Shown one piece after another: positions 25,201 to 35,695 of a stretch of DNA of 64,000 nt. The notes beneath the pieces were generated by a model that made no database searches, had not been told where the DNA came from, and worked only from the letters and a program-made list of their open reading frames with translations. Within the stretch, counting starts at the first letter, position 1. Each line of letters begins with the position of its first letter. This DNA comes from Malurus cyaneus samueli (Eukaryota; Chordata; Aves; Passeriformes; Maluridae). The stretch is from the NCBI GenBank assembly GCA_009741485.1, contig CM019230.1:10020010-10084009 (forward strand), in the 5' to 3' direction. A program made the translations under genes and the position numbers.

Positions 25201-26495
25201 CTTGGTTGGAACTGGCTCATCAGGGGGATGAGCAGGTAGAGCCACACTGCCTCCCAGGCAGCTCAGGGGCACAGCAATGGGTCAGAGACACAGAGCAGAG
25301 TCCATTGTTTGGGTTTGGGTAATGTTGGCTTCCAGGAATTCACCTAACCACAGCTCCATGGTTTTCACTGCGTGCTTCCAGCTTCTGTCTGCTCGCTGTC
25401 CTGAGCTGTTCTGAGCACTGCCAAAGTCCACTGCTGAAAATGGTTTGTTTGAAACCTGCTGCTGCTGTCAGACTGCTTTGTTGTGCTTCTTCCCTCTTAC
25501 CTGCTCCTCCCTAAGGATACACATCCCTAACCTTACACATCTCTGTGCCCCATGACTGGCTGCCAGACCAGGAACCTCATCTTGCTTTATTAGATGAAGG
25601 GAAAATGAGCCAAATGCACCCCTCTAAGTCTTTTGAAATCAATGCTGTTACCATAGCTTGATTCAGGCCATCATCCTTACAGCCCAAAAGAACTGGGCAA
25701 TATCAAATGGCCATTACCTGCTGGCAGTGTTGGGAATAGCTCCAGCTTCATGTCCATCCTCCCCATAGCAGGATCCTGATGCTTCATGCATCACCTCTCA
25801 TCCTCCATCAGCATCATCCAGTCTTTAAAGTCCAGGACACAAACTCCATCTTTTTAGGGAGGGGCTCTCCTTGTCTGACTGACAGTCTGCCTGTGGCTCC
25901 CACAGACATGATCTAGAGCATTGTGTACACCAGTCCTCTTGGGAAAACTGCCTTTCCAGGGTGGTTTGTGGCACTTAAAGTTTACACAAACATTTTGTTC
26001 AGCATGAGTGTTAAGCAGACAGCCCTGGCTGAACTGCAGCTCAAACAGGCAATTAAACAGCAATCCATCCACAGCCCAGTTTGCACTGTCCCAGCTGAAT
26101 CCATGGTAGTATAGCCCTTATTTCCCTAATGTGTGTAAAGCCATTTCTGCTTTCTCCTTCATGGTATCACCTACACTGAAATCATGATTTTGAAAAATCC
26201 TCCTATGTATTCAAACAGATAAAGGAATAGAAATGAAATGTTTCTAATTTACTAGAACATGACCTCTCTGCTCTGGCTCAGGGAGATTTGGAAGAACGGG
26301 AGCCTCACTAACCATTTTCCAGGACTGTTGAAGTTACCCAAACCTAAACACAGCAGCACAGTCATCACAGAGCAACAGCTCAAATCTCAGTCAGCTTGGA
26401 AATGCCACCTGCACCAGGGAGGATTTTCCAGCTGGCTTACTATTAACTCCAGAATGACTCTAAAAAGTCATGCAGGCCTGGTAACACTCCTGATA
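19201..26495. other. Unique non-coding sequence
   Basis: About 7.3 kb without a recognisable gene, transposon or RNA. Open frames are short, on both strands and unrelated to known families. From about 24345 to 25850 even 60-codon frames are absent. The longest frames (21372-21794 plus, 21434-21772 minus) overlap on opposite strands, which suggests chance low stop density rather than coding. Confidence 0.5.
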
Positions 26496-26760
26496 TCACA
26501 GAATCAAGGAATCATTAAGGTTGCAAAAGATCTGTAAGGTCATCGAGTCCAAACATTAACCCATCGCCACCTTGTTTATTGTTGAACCATATCCCAAGTG
26601 TCACATCCACATGCCTTTTGAGCACTTCCAGGGGTGGTGATTCCACCATTTCCCTGGGCAGCCTGTTCCAATGCCTGACCACACTTACAGTGAAAATATT
26701 TCATGAGAAAAATATGTGCTATTGAATTTTGAAATATCCTCAACAGGCACGTAACTTCAA
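26496..26760 (-). mobile_element. CR1 LINE fragment (3' end, old)
   Basis: The plus strand opens with TCACAGAATCAAGGAATCAT, a reverse-complemented CR1 end. It continues with TCATCGAGTCCAAACATTAA, GTGTCACATCCACATGCCTT, TTGAGCACTTCCAGGGGTGG, TGATTCCACCATTTCCCTGG and GCAGCCTGTTCCAATGCCTG, all CR1. The far end (26700-26760) is strongly diverged, so that boundary is approximate. Confidence 0.9.
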
Positions 26761-26937
26761 CCTCACCAAGAAATTTGTGCAAGTAGCTTATTCCAGTTAT
26801 GTCTTGGCATTCACAGGTCTTGGGATCAGTTCTCCACTGGCCTGGGCTGTGATGACACCATTGCAGAGGTGATCCAGGACAGATGTAATGCACTGCAAAA
26901 TCAGCAGGGCAGGATTTTAAACCATCTTTATATAGTC

Positions 26938-27085
26938 CCAGAAAGGTTTGGGTTGGAATGGACATGCTTAATGAGCACATCTTTCCCTCCTCCTGCTGCA
27001 GTTCCACTAGACCAGGCTGCTCAGGGACCATCCAAGCTGGCCCTGGTTACTTCCAGAGACAGGAAACTTCCAGGGACGGGAAACT
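26938..27085 (-). mobile_element. CR1 LINE fragment (second copy, short)
   Basis: The plus strand reads GGTTTGGGTTGGAATGGACA, then TTCCACTAGACCAGGCTGCT and TTACTTCCAGAGACAGG, the reverse complement of the CR1 3' part. It again starts close to the CR1 3' end, so it is a separate insertion and not a continuation of the copy at 26496. It includes a small duplication of an ACTTCCAG(G)GAC-like word. Confidence 0.8.
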
Positions 27086-27210
27086 ACACTCACTTTGTAG
27101 TGAGGTAAAGGCTGATGGTGTTGCAAGGGGAAAGAAACAGCAAAAGCAAACCAGGCAATATGATCTGCTACAGTTAGTATATCTATGGAAATACAAATAA
27201 CACATCATCT

Positions 27211-27296
27211 TATCCTATCCTATCCTATCCTATCCTATCCTATCCTATCCTATCCTATCCTATCCTATCCTATCCTATCCTGTCCTGTCCTGTCCT
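27211..27296 (+). repeat. (TATCC)n microsatellite, about 17 units
   Basis: Fourteen perfect TATCC units (27211-27280) are followed by three TGTCC units and a final TG. Perfect pentamers this long are usually length-variable, so the array is a likely polymorphic marker. The change from TATCC to TGTCC at one end is the usual edge decay. Confidence 0.97.
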
Positions 27297-28199
27297 GAGC
27301 CAGGATTTCAGCACCTTATGGAAACGGGTTTGAGGATTTTCCTGTTGTTTGTTTCCCTGGTGTTTGTTTCCCCTTAAGCCCTCCTGTACCAGTATTGGTC
27401 GTGGCAGCAGGAGGCAGCTCTGGAGAGGCTGTGGAGGTGCAGGGAGGGCTGGGCAGGAGCCTGGGGCTGGCTCATGTCCAGGAGCATTCCTGATTCTGGG
27501 TCAGGTGTGGGGTGCATTGGCTGAGCCCCAGGGATCGAGGCCAGGGTGGGGCTGGGGTGTTCCTGGCTCCCTGCCTGCACCTCCCCAGCCCTGCCAGAGT
27601 AATGAACACCAGCTTCACACAGAGTGGGAATAGCAAAAAGGGGGGAAACAAACTTGGGACGGAGAAATGTGTGACAAAAGCTGCATGTATTTTCATCATC
27701 CTAAGGCCAGGACATAACAATTATCACTTTCCCAGCCTGGAGGAGAACAAGACCAAGGGTTTATTTTCAGAGGAGCTGAGTGACAAAGAGCCACACAAGG
27801 TCATTGACACTTTAGCCACACATGTCAGTGGAGGACCTGGTCCTGATCTGGTACCTCCCTGCTGCTCACGGACTACTGTAAGCACGAAGCACAATCCATC
27901 TCTGTGCCACCGAGCTGCAGAGCCCTCCCCGTGCCCAATGGCCACAGAGCAAACTCTGCTGCATTCCAGATGGGGCTGAGCCCTCCCTCTGGTGACCCCA
28001 GGATTGTCACATCCCTCTGCCCCCACCCCTGCGCCGTCACCAGCCCCTTCGGCTCATTTGCATGGCTGGGAAGGGAGAGAAACTCAGCAGTTGCTGACTG
28101 TCGACAACATCTTAAAAAGTGCCAGGAGCTGCCAGATCTCCCGTCGTTCAGCAAAGGCTTTGGAGGGGTGGTTCTTGACAGACACTTACAGCCCGTTGC
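27297..28199. other. Unique, relatively GC-rich non-coding sequence
   Basis: No gene recognised. The part 27380-27600 is GC-rich with many GGGCTGGG-type words, which makes long stop-free stretches on both strands. No splice-bounded or family-like protein segment is seen. Confidence 0.45.
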
Positions 28200-28412
28200 A
28201 AAAAAAAAAAAAAAAAAAAACAAACAACACAAACAAAAAACAAAACAACAAAAAACTAAAAAACCACCCAAACAAAAACAAAAAAAAACCAACAAAAAAA
28301 AAACACTAAGAAAAAAAAAACACCCCAAAAACCAAACAAACAAATAAAACACAAAAAAAAAACAACCAAACAAAAAAACCCACTGAAAAGAAACAAACCA
28401 AACATCTAAACA
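28200..28412 (+). repeat. A/C-only low-complexity tract
   Basis: After GCCCGTTGC comes a run of 21 A. It is followed by about 190 bases made almost wholly of A with single or paired C (CAAACAACACAAACAAAAAA-like), with only occasional T or G. The strand asymmetry is extreme. It could be a decayed and expanded poly(A) tail or a simple-repeat expansion. No retrocopied gene or SINE body is recognised immediately upstream. Confidence 0.93.
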
Positions 28413-29094
28413 ATAAGTGGCAACTCTTACAAGAAGTGGCAGTTCTTTTCTATTTGGGGTCCCTGCCAGGTGTGCAACAAGAACTGAAGATCCTTCTGAA
28501 ATGCCTGCTGAGCAGCAGCCATTTGGCCCTGGAGCTTGATGCCTCTTTCAGTGCTGAGGTTTGTGTCAAATGGGACAGCCCCACTGCCACCAGGACACAG
28601 GAGGGGATGGAAAACCTGCAGGGGTATTTCAGTGTCCCACACATAGCTGGGTGACAGCAAGCAGACTGTCAGAGGTGAGTTTTGCCATTTCTTCCTCTTA
28701 GAAGGCTGGTCAAGGAGAAGAGGTGGTAATAACAGGTCTATGCCCAGGATCATGTGGAGCCAGAAGTACAAACAAACAACAGCTCAACTAACTTAGACAT
28801 GCACTGAGCTCCTATGCAAGAAAATAAAGGTATTATCACTTGTTTTCTCAGTTAGTTTTCTACTTTTGACACTTTTTTTCCCTAGGACAGAACAATACAA
28901 ATCCAGAGAAATAAAGGGGCTGGTGAAGTTTTCCAGAGCAGCACAGGGCCAGAAGAAGGCTGTAGATTTGCCCCAGCTGCGTATTTTATTGGCTTTAGAG
29001 CTGGGGCAAAGCCATGGTGAATCGGGGATTGGCCTTGCATGCTTGGTTCATTATGGGTTAAACACTTGTAGGAGTGACTGGGAGAGGGCTCTTC
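28413..29094. other. Unique non-coding sequence
   Basis: No gene or repeat family. A patch at 28930-29060 (containing CAGCTGCGTATTTTATTGGC and GGTTCATTATGGGTTAAACA) looks less repeat-like than its neighbours but cannot be named. Confidence 0.45.
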
Positions 29095-29176
29095 CCAATC
29101 CCAATCCCAATCCCATCCCATCCCAATCCCATCCCAATCCCAATCCCAATCCCAATCCCAATCCCAATCCCAATCC
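29095..29176 (+). repeat. (CCCAAT)n hexamer array with CCCAT variants
   Basis: About thirteen units of CCCAAT, interrupted by three CCCAT pentamers in the middle (29115-29141). On the minus strand it reads ATTGGG. It differs from the vertebrate telomere unit TTAGGG and is not a telomere tract. The open frames that read it as Leu-Gly or Pro-Asn repeats are artefacts of the array. Confidence 0.95.
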
Positions 29177-30609
29177 AGTATCAGAGGTGTGGGAGGAGCA
29201 AAACAGAACAGGGTTCAACCTCCACGTGCAGTAGCTGAAGCCATGCACCTGAGATGATCTTCTCACTGTGTGCATGAGCAATCTCCCTTCTTACAGGTCT
29301 TTTCTACCTTTTGTCAGGAATTCATGGTCAGAGCTCCTGACTGGCGTGGGCCTGAAGCAGAAGTCGCACCCTCCACAGAGCAGTGGAGAAGCAGATGGGG
29401 AAAAGTCCCCTGCACTTATCTGCCTGCCTTTAAGGCCACAATCTTACAAAGATCTGCAATTAACTAATTAACAACTAAGCCTTATGCTTGCCCAGGAGAT
29501 GAGGATGAGCTGGATGTGGGGCCAAGTGTCCCAGGCACCATTCTCTGAACAGCCAGACATGGATCCCACCTGAGCCCGTCTTAGTAACACCCCAAAGTGC
29601 AGAACCCTTACCTATGGAAGTGTCCCAGGAGCATTGACCTCCTTTTGCAAGTAAAGGCACACTGTCAGCAGCAAAAATGGAGGTTTCATCCTTTCCTGTC
29701 CTTCCAGGTTCCCCTTGCTGAAGCCCTTGATTCCTTCCCCAAACTGGTGACTATACTGTAATTCCTGGAATGAAAGCACCCAGTCTTTGTGCTCCCCATT
29801 GCTGCAACTTTCCAATGTGTCTGCTAGCATAAGAAACACTTCAATGTTTGCAATATGAGGGAACTGTTTATTCTGGTGCTGGGTTGCTCTGGGGTGAGAG
29901 AAAACTCTGGCCAACAAGGGATTAGGGGGTCCATTGTATCCTTTGCTGGTGTTGCTCACCATTGACTGCCATTTGCATACATCCCACATTCAGGACCTGG
30001 GGGCATGGAAACAGCCACCCCACCTGCTCCTGGGGCTGGGCATCACCCTACCAGGAGCAGCTTTGAGCAGATTTTGGGGGGACAACTGCGCTTGGGGAGA
30101 GGGGTTGAGTGTGCTTCTGTGTGGGGAAGGTAGGGCAGAGGGGGAGGAGGGAGAGAAACAAGAGTAAACATGAATTGGGAGGATTTTCAAAGCCGGCAGA
30201 GGGCCTGGAAAAGGACAGGCTTTGAATTCTGCATGTTCTTTTAACTTGGCCTCTGATTTGAAGAGGCCCCCGAAAGCCTGGTAAGCCTCATTGAACTTGA
30301 AAAGCTACAAGCTTCCTTTCTTCCCCATTTGCTTTGTCTTCTCTTATCTCATTCATGTGAGACAGTGCTCCCACCCCAGCCCTAGCTGGAGAGAGGAGCT
30401 GGCCAGAGCCCCCAGCGCCGAGAGGAGCAGCAATATCACACAGCTCCCAGAGAGTCCCGTCAGCAGGCAGGAATCAGCAGCAGCAGCCTTGGATCTGGGC
30501 TAATCACGAGGGACCAGAGCTCTCCTGCCATGCCTGGGCACACAGATCTGCTGCAAAGGGCTGCTGAAGCCAGGCTGTGACCCCTTCCTGAGCCCTGCAC
30601 AGACAGAAT
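29177..30609. other. Unique non-coding sequence
   Basis: No gene recognised. The segment 30185-30360 (with GCATGTTCTTTTAACTTGGC and GAGGCCCCCGAAAGCC) is non-repetitive and could be a conserved element, though nothing more can be said from sequence alone. Confidence 0.45.
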
Positions 30610-30682
30610 GGCTTTGCTTTGCTTTGCTTTGCTTTGCTTTGCTTTGCTTTGCTTTGCTTTGCTTTGCTTTGCTTTGCTTTGC
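30610..30682 (+). repeat. (GCTTT)n microsatellite, about 14 units
   Basis: A perfect GCTTT pentamer array of about 72 bp, between GACAGAATG and GCAGGGGACA. On the minus strand it gives AAAGC and explains the Lys-Ala-Lys-Gln-Ser repeat seen in translated frames. It is likely length-polymorphic. Confidence 0.97.
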
Positions 30683-33600
30683 AGGGGACACTTGTCCAGA
30701 TGCTGAGCCTGCAGCTGCCCTGTCAGTGACAGCCCCACACACCAAAGGCTCTTTCAAAGCAGGAAAAGTCTTACTGCAGGTCCCAGTTGCCCCTCAAGGG
30801 CTAGTGCAGACTCCTGAGGGCACTACCATTCCCAAGGGTAACAGACCCAATTCCCCTGGACAATTGCACAATCACATCCTTTCTGTGGCTCTCCTGTAGG
30901 GTGTTGCATAACTTCACCTACCACCATGATATCACATCCCATTCCCACCTTGCTGAGGGATGAAGGCTCAAGACACTATTTCCTGCATTCTGAGGAGCTC
31001 TTTGCAAGCTGTGCTGTGTGCTGAGCCAGACAAATCCAGGGTCTAGTAATGACTCCACTGCATGTGCCTAAATGCCTGATGGGATTTATCAAGACCAGAT
31101 CTAACTGTTCCCTTCAATGAGTACAAAGGTGCACCCACTATTTAACACTGTGTACTGGGAAAGGGAGATAAACCCCACAGGTATCCTCGCACACCCCAGG
31201 GATAATATTACACTACCAGTTCTAAAGAATCACCCCTGTCCATGTCATTCCTCAGTGCTGACTTTTCACAGCAGGTATTTACAGTCAGATCTTCTCCAGC
31301 AAGCTGCAAATAAAACTGAAAACTTACAGCCAGGTGGGTCTTGAATGAATATTGAGCTAAAAGGCAGCTTCCTGCAGCACTTCTCCCACTCTGTGAATGG
31401 GGAGAGGGTGGGGGTTTGGAGACTCTTGATAAACAAGTAAAAGCTCAGATATAATGAGAAAACCTTTTGTGACATAAGGACCTCTGCTTGTCAAGTAAAT
31501 TCATTATATACCAGATTGACTGGCAATCTGACGGCCTCCAAGTGTCTGATGCAATTACACTGAGATGGGGGAGATTGTACAGCTGTGCTTCCCTTCTCAT
31601 AAAATAGAGCCAAAGTAACAAAAAGGGGATGACAAGAAACTGGGGCCATTCCCCTGGGCATGGCAAAGCCATGCTCGAGGGCTCATGGAACACTTTGATT
31701 TTGGTGTTCACAGGGTTCATAATGCAGGAAGAGTTCACAAGCTTTTCCACAGAGACCTAAACCTGTGGGGATTTCTCCTGTCTCCTGTCCCTCACCTTCC
31801 ACAGGGAGATCTATTAAATGTACAGAAGGGAACAGCATACCCCACTCTAATTGTGAAAATCAGGGACAACTCCAGTAAATTCAGGATGTTTACCCAAACC
31901 AATCAAGCCCAGTGTATTTTTTCACCTGAGCCTCAGTGGAAGGGGCTTTCCTGCTCCTCTGCCATGGCACCACTGCCTGAACACATGGGACAACCACAAG
32001 TATGGGATAACCACACGTGGGACACTAAATTGTCAAAGCCTGGATAGACCAGATACCCAGGGCAAGCCTATAACATACAATGTTAATATAGAACATTTAT
32101 ATATAAATAGCATCCCATAGTAACCTGAACATACAGGCTCAATTTGAAGCAAGCCTTCCTTCCTCCAATGGCTGGAAAATGAGCAACAAAATCCCACCCA
32201 TGCCCACCTCCCCACTGCCTTTTTTGTATTTTAATTCCTCTCCTGACTGAACCGGGAGTGTGACTGGCATTGCTGTGTGAACACCAATTTAACCCTAATC
32301 CACCTCAGTTATTTTTCTCATCATGAGAAGGATCCTCCAGACATTGTTGTCCACCTTGATGGGCTTTCTAAGGATTCCTACCTGTTTAGGTGCTGGTGAG
32401 GCCAGTTAACTGTGTTTCTTCTCTTCCACTTGAGGATTGCTGTTCTCAGTGAAGCAGGGCCTGGATTGCTTTCCAGCTCAGATTTTTGCATTTCACCAGC
32501 AGATTTACGCTGCTCACGTGAGCCACTGCATAGCCTAGGGGCTGGGGGCATGTGCTATATACTTCAGCTTAAACCTTTCACTTGAACTTGTTTAAACCTT
32601 TTCTAAAATGACATGAGATAACCTGAAAATGATTTCCTGATCACAAAGAAACAGGTCCTGCATTATTAAACCTCTTCTTTCCAAGGAAGACAAGCCCTGA
32701 GACCTACATGGTCTTCCTGTGACATGGTCACAGAACTTTGTGTCCCCAGCCCTGCAGGCTCCAAGCGAGCTCTTGAAAGGAAAATTGCACAGGAAAAGAT
32801 GTTTCTCCCATACACAAGGGATTCTCTGTAATAATACCAAGCAGCAGGATGAAAAAATTGATTCCAAATTGTCTTTTGAGAGTTCCCTGTCTCACACTAG
32901 TAGTGAATGCCTACAGAGTGGTACACAGGAATTAAATTTCCATTATTTGAATTTTCATGAATTAAACAGGAAAAAGTAGCATCATGTTTTCTATTTATGC
33001 CCAGCTATTTGTGCTATATATTGGATTACATGATAACCTGCTTCTACTAAAGTTATGGCAATAATTTAGAGCTTGAACAGCTCGACAGGAAATTCCAAAT
33101 GAAAAAAGAAATTTCTTTTTAACTGTGGATGAATTAATTGGTGGGCTCTGAAGGGTTGTCTGTCTTCATTATTTTAGTTTAGGATGGATTCGATTAAATT
33201 AGATTAGATTGATGGATGGGGGTAGAAATGGAGGACAATAGATTCCATTTTTAAGAGTAACATGCAAAAAAATTGAAGCCAGAGGAATTTCACAGGAATA
33301 TAAATCTATATAGGTAGATGATCACTGTGGACTCTTCAACTCTGAAGCAGCTACAGATTCATTTGAAGACATATGTAATTATTTCTCCATATCATGTACT
33401 CCTTCACAATTTTTCTATAGCTCAAAATCATTCAGAGTGAAAGATACCCAAGTGGATCTCTTCCTGAAAAGTTCAAAGATCTTCAAACATTTGGCAGAAA
33501 AAACCTCCTTGGCTTAGGAGATATCATTGCTTTACAGACTTTTTCTTTTGCTATGCCTAGGTTTCAAATGATTTTTTGCTAACTCAGAAATATGTGTCTG

Positions 33601-35439
33601 TTCCTACAGAGAAGGAAAAAGGATTCTCTGCAGCCAGACGACACCTAGAAGGCAATTCTGAGCTCCACCAAGCAGTTTTCCAGCTCTTCAGAACAAAGTG
33701 GTTGACTTAGCTTGGAAACTCAGACAAATAAAATCCCAGAATTACATTCAGTTGACTACAGTTGGGAGTTTGTGAAAGAAAAATCCATTTCTCTACAAAA
33801 CTGAGCAGTTTAGAAGCAGGAAACACCAGATGGGATTTCAAAGCCTTGGTGTTTTTTTGCACTGTGCACACTAGAAAGATCTCAGGACTCATCTGAGAAA
33901 GTATCTGCAGTTCAAAAAGCATTGAAAATTTAGTCCAAGCCTGAATTATCAACACAGACTCAGCTTCATGATCATTTTATCTGATATTTGATCGTGTCTG
34001 AACAGCAACAGATCCACGCTACTGAAAGAGGAATGGTGTAACTAGACCCAAGGCAACCTTACCTTGGGGTTTTTGCCAGATAGGCATTGTTTAGCAAATG
34101 CTAAGCTATTTTCTGTCCCACTTCAGCTGTTTCCTTTGTTAGTCACTTCTTTGGGTAAGTGCAGCCACTGGCCTCTACTGTGAGCCAGCAATTGCATAAA
34201 TTAATTAGAGCTGTGCTTTCTTACTCTTTACCATCCAAGTACTGACAATCTTTCCTTCATTGAATCCTAACTGGAAGCCAGAAGTTGAGATGGTGTAAAA
34301 CTCAATTTATTGTTTCTGAAGAGGTTTAGATTTTTTAATGATTATTAAAAAGACATTTTCTCTACAAGTGAATACTCCACTCGTACTTAACTTGGCGTGA
34401 CTGTGAGTGGGCGGCTGGGCACAAGCAAAAGCTCAGGATGCCTTGTGCCATCATGCCAGAGCAAACACTCATCCCCAGGCAGTGCAGGGGCTGCCTGGAG
34501 TGTATGGAAGGCAGGGATGGATTGTGTGAAGCACTGAGGTACCACAGCGAGTGGATCAAACCCCACCACCACCACCTCTCCCCTGAATGTCTCAGACTGG
34601 AAGCCTGTGTCCTGCTCATCACCCAGCACCTCCCAGCACTGCTGCCTCCCAGCAGAGTTTTCCTGCTGAAGAAAATGCCATGTGAGCCCCAGGGCCATCC
34701 AAGGCTCACAGACACCCAGCACAGTCCATCCCTCCTGCTGACATAGCTTGGCTTCTCTCACTCGTCCCACTCGGAGCTCTGGCTTGAAAACCTGGGGTCT
34801 TGTCTAGACAAGAGTTTCTTAATCTCTGAGTCATATTGGATAAGGACTTCTCAAAAGCTTGTTTTGTGGCAGGACTTCTGCTTGACAGAGAGGAAAATCC
34901 TGAAGGATTCATGTGAATTTTTGCTGAGCAGATTGAGGGAAACGCTTTGAGAATAGTCCTTAATTAAGATGTTTTGTCTGCTGTAAGTCAAGGCTATCTG
35001 CGAAAGTACCCATGGAGCAGATGTGTTTGATCTTATCACACTTGGTTCTGCCACAGCCGTGTTTAATGCTAATGAATAAAAAGATCAATTTCTTGGGATG
35101 AAATGAGGGAAGGAGGGATGACTACAGGGGAAATACTGAGTATTATGGCTCAAATACTGAGTTGTATGTTGAGTCATACAACTTAGAAAATACACTACAG
35201 GAATAAAAACCATACTTTTTATTTTAATGGGATTTCTGAGACTTTCACACTATTTGGTAATTGTGAAGAAAGAATGAGTTTCAGTGGATGAAGCATCACC
35301 TAGGGTTTGTTTTTCCAATGCTCAAAATGTTTTCTTTACTGTGATATAATTACATTAAAAAATCATCCCTGGCCCTGAGAGATGCATTGTCTGGGAAAAA
35401 CACCAGCACAATTCAGCAGAGTCCTTTTTCATGCCTGGA
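30683..35439. other. Unique non-coding sequence
   Basis: About 4.7 kb without a recognisable gene. From 32980 to 33700 the sequence is AT-rich with almost no open frame and includes a short GATTA/GATGG run near 33190-33222. The long plus-strand frame at 31685-32047 has no family resemblance. Confidence 0.5.
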
Positions 35440-35695
35440 ATTGCAGAATCACTGAATTGGAAAAGTCCTTTAAGACCCTCAGTTCCAACCTGTGACCCAT
35501 CACCACTTTGTCCAGACCAGAGCACTGAATGCCACATCCAGTCATTCCTGGGGCCCCTCCAGGGACGGGGATTCCAAATGCAACTTCAAGGTTGAAGCTC
35601 TCATGAGCAGGAGCATGACATCTTTCCTCTGTCTGTAGCACCAAGAAGATGCTCATATCTCTGGTCTTTCTCTTCTCCAAACTGAAATTACCTCA
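35440..35695 (-). mobile_element. CR1 LINE fragment (3' end, diverged)
   Basis: The plus strand begins ATTGCAGAATCACTGAATTG, then AGTTCCAACCTGTGACCCAT, CACCACTTTGTCCAGACCAG, ATGCCACATCCAGTCATTCC and CCCCTCCAGGGACGG, a reverse-complemented CR1 3' end. The far part (TCTGGTCTTTCTCTTCTCC near 35657) also matches the CR1 interior, while 35580-35640 is poorly conserved. The outer boundary is therefore approximate. Confidence 0.82.

Noticed and set aside
27873..28373. Phe/Cys/Leu-rich 166-codon membrane-like protein on the minus strand
   Set aside because: The hydrophobic part is the reverse reading of the A/C-only tract, not a real membrane protein.
29095..29176. Interstitial telomere tract
   Set aside because: The unit is CCCAAT/ATTGGG, not CCCTAA/TTAGGG.
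29051..29281. Leu-Gly repeat protein
   Set aside because: It is only the translation of the CCCAAT hexamer array.
30460..30757. Lys-Ala-Lys-Gln-Ser repeat protein
   Set aside because: It is only the translation of the (GCTTT)n microsatellite.
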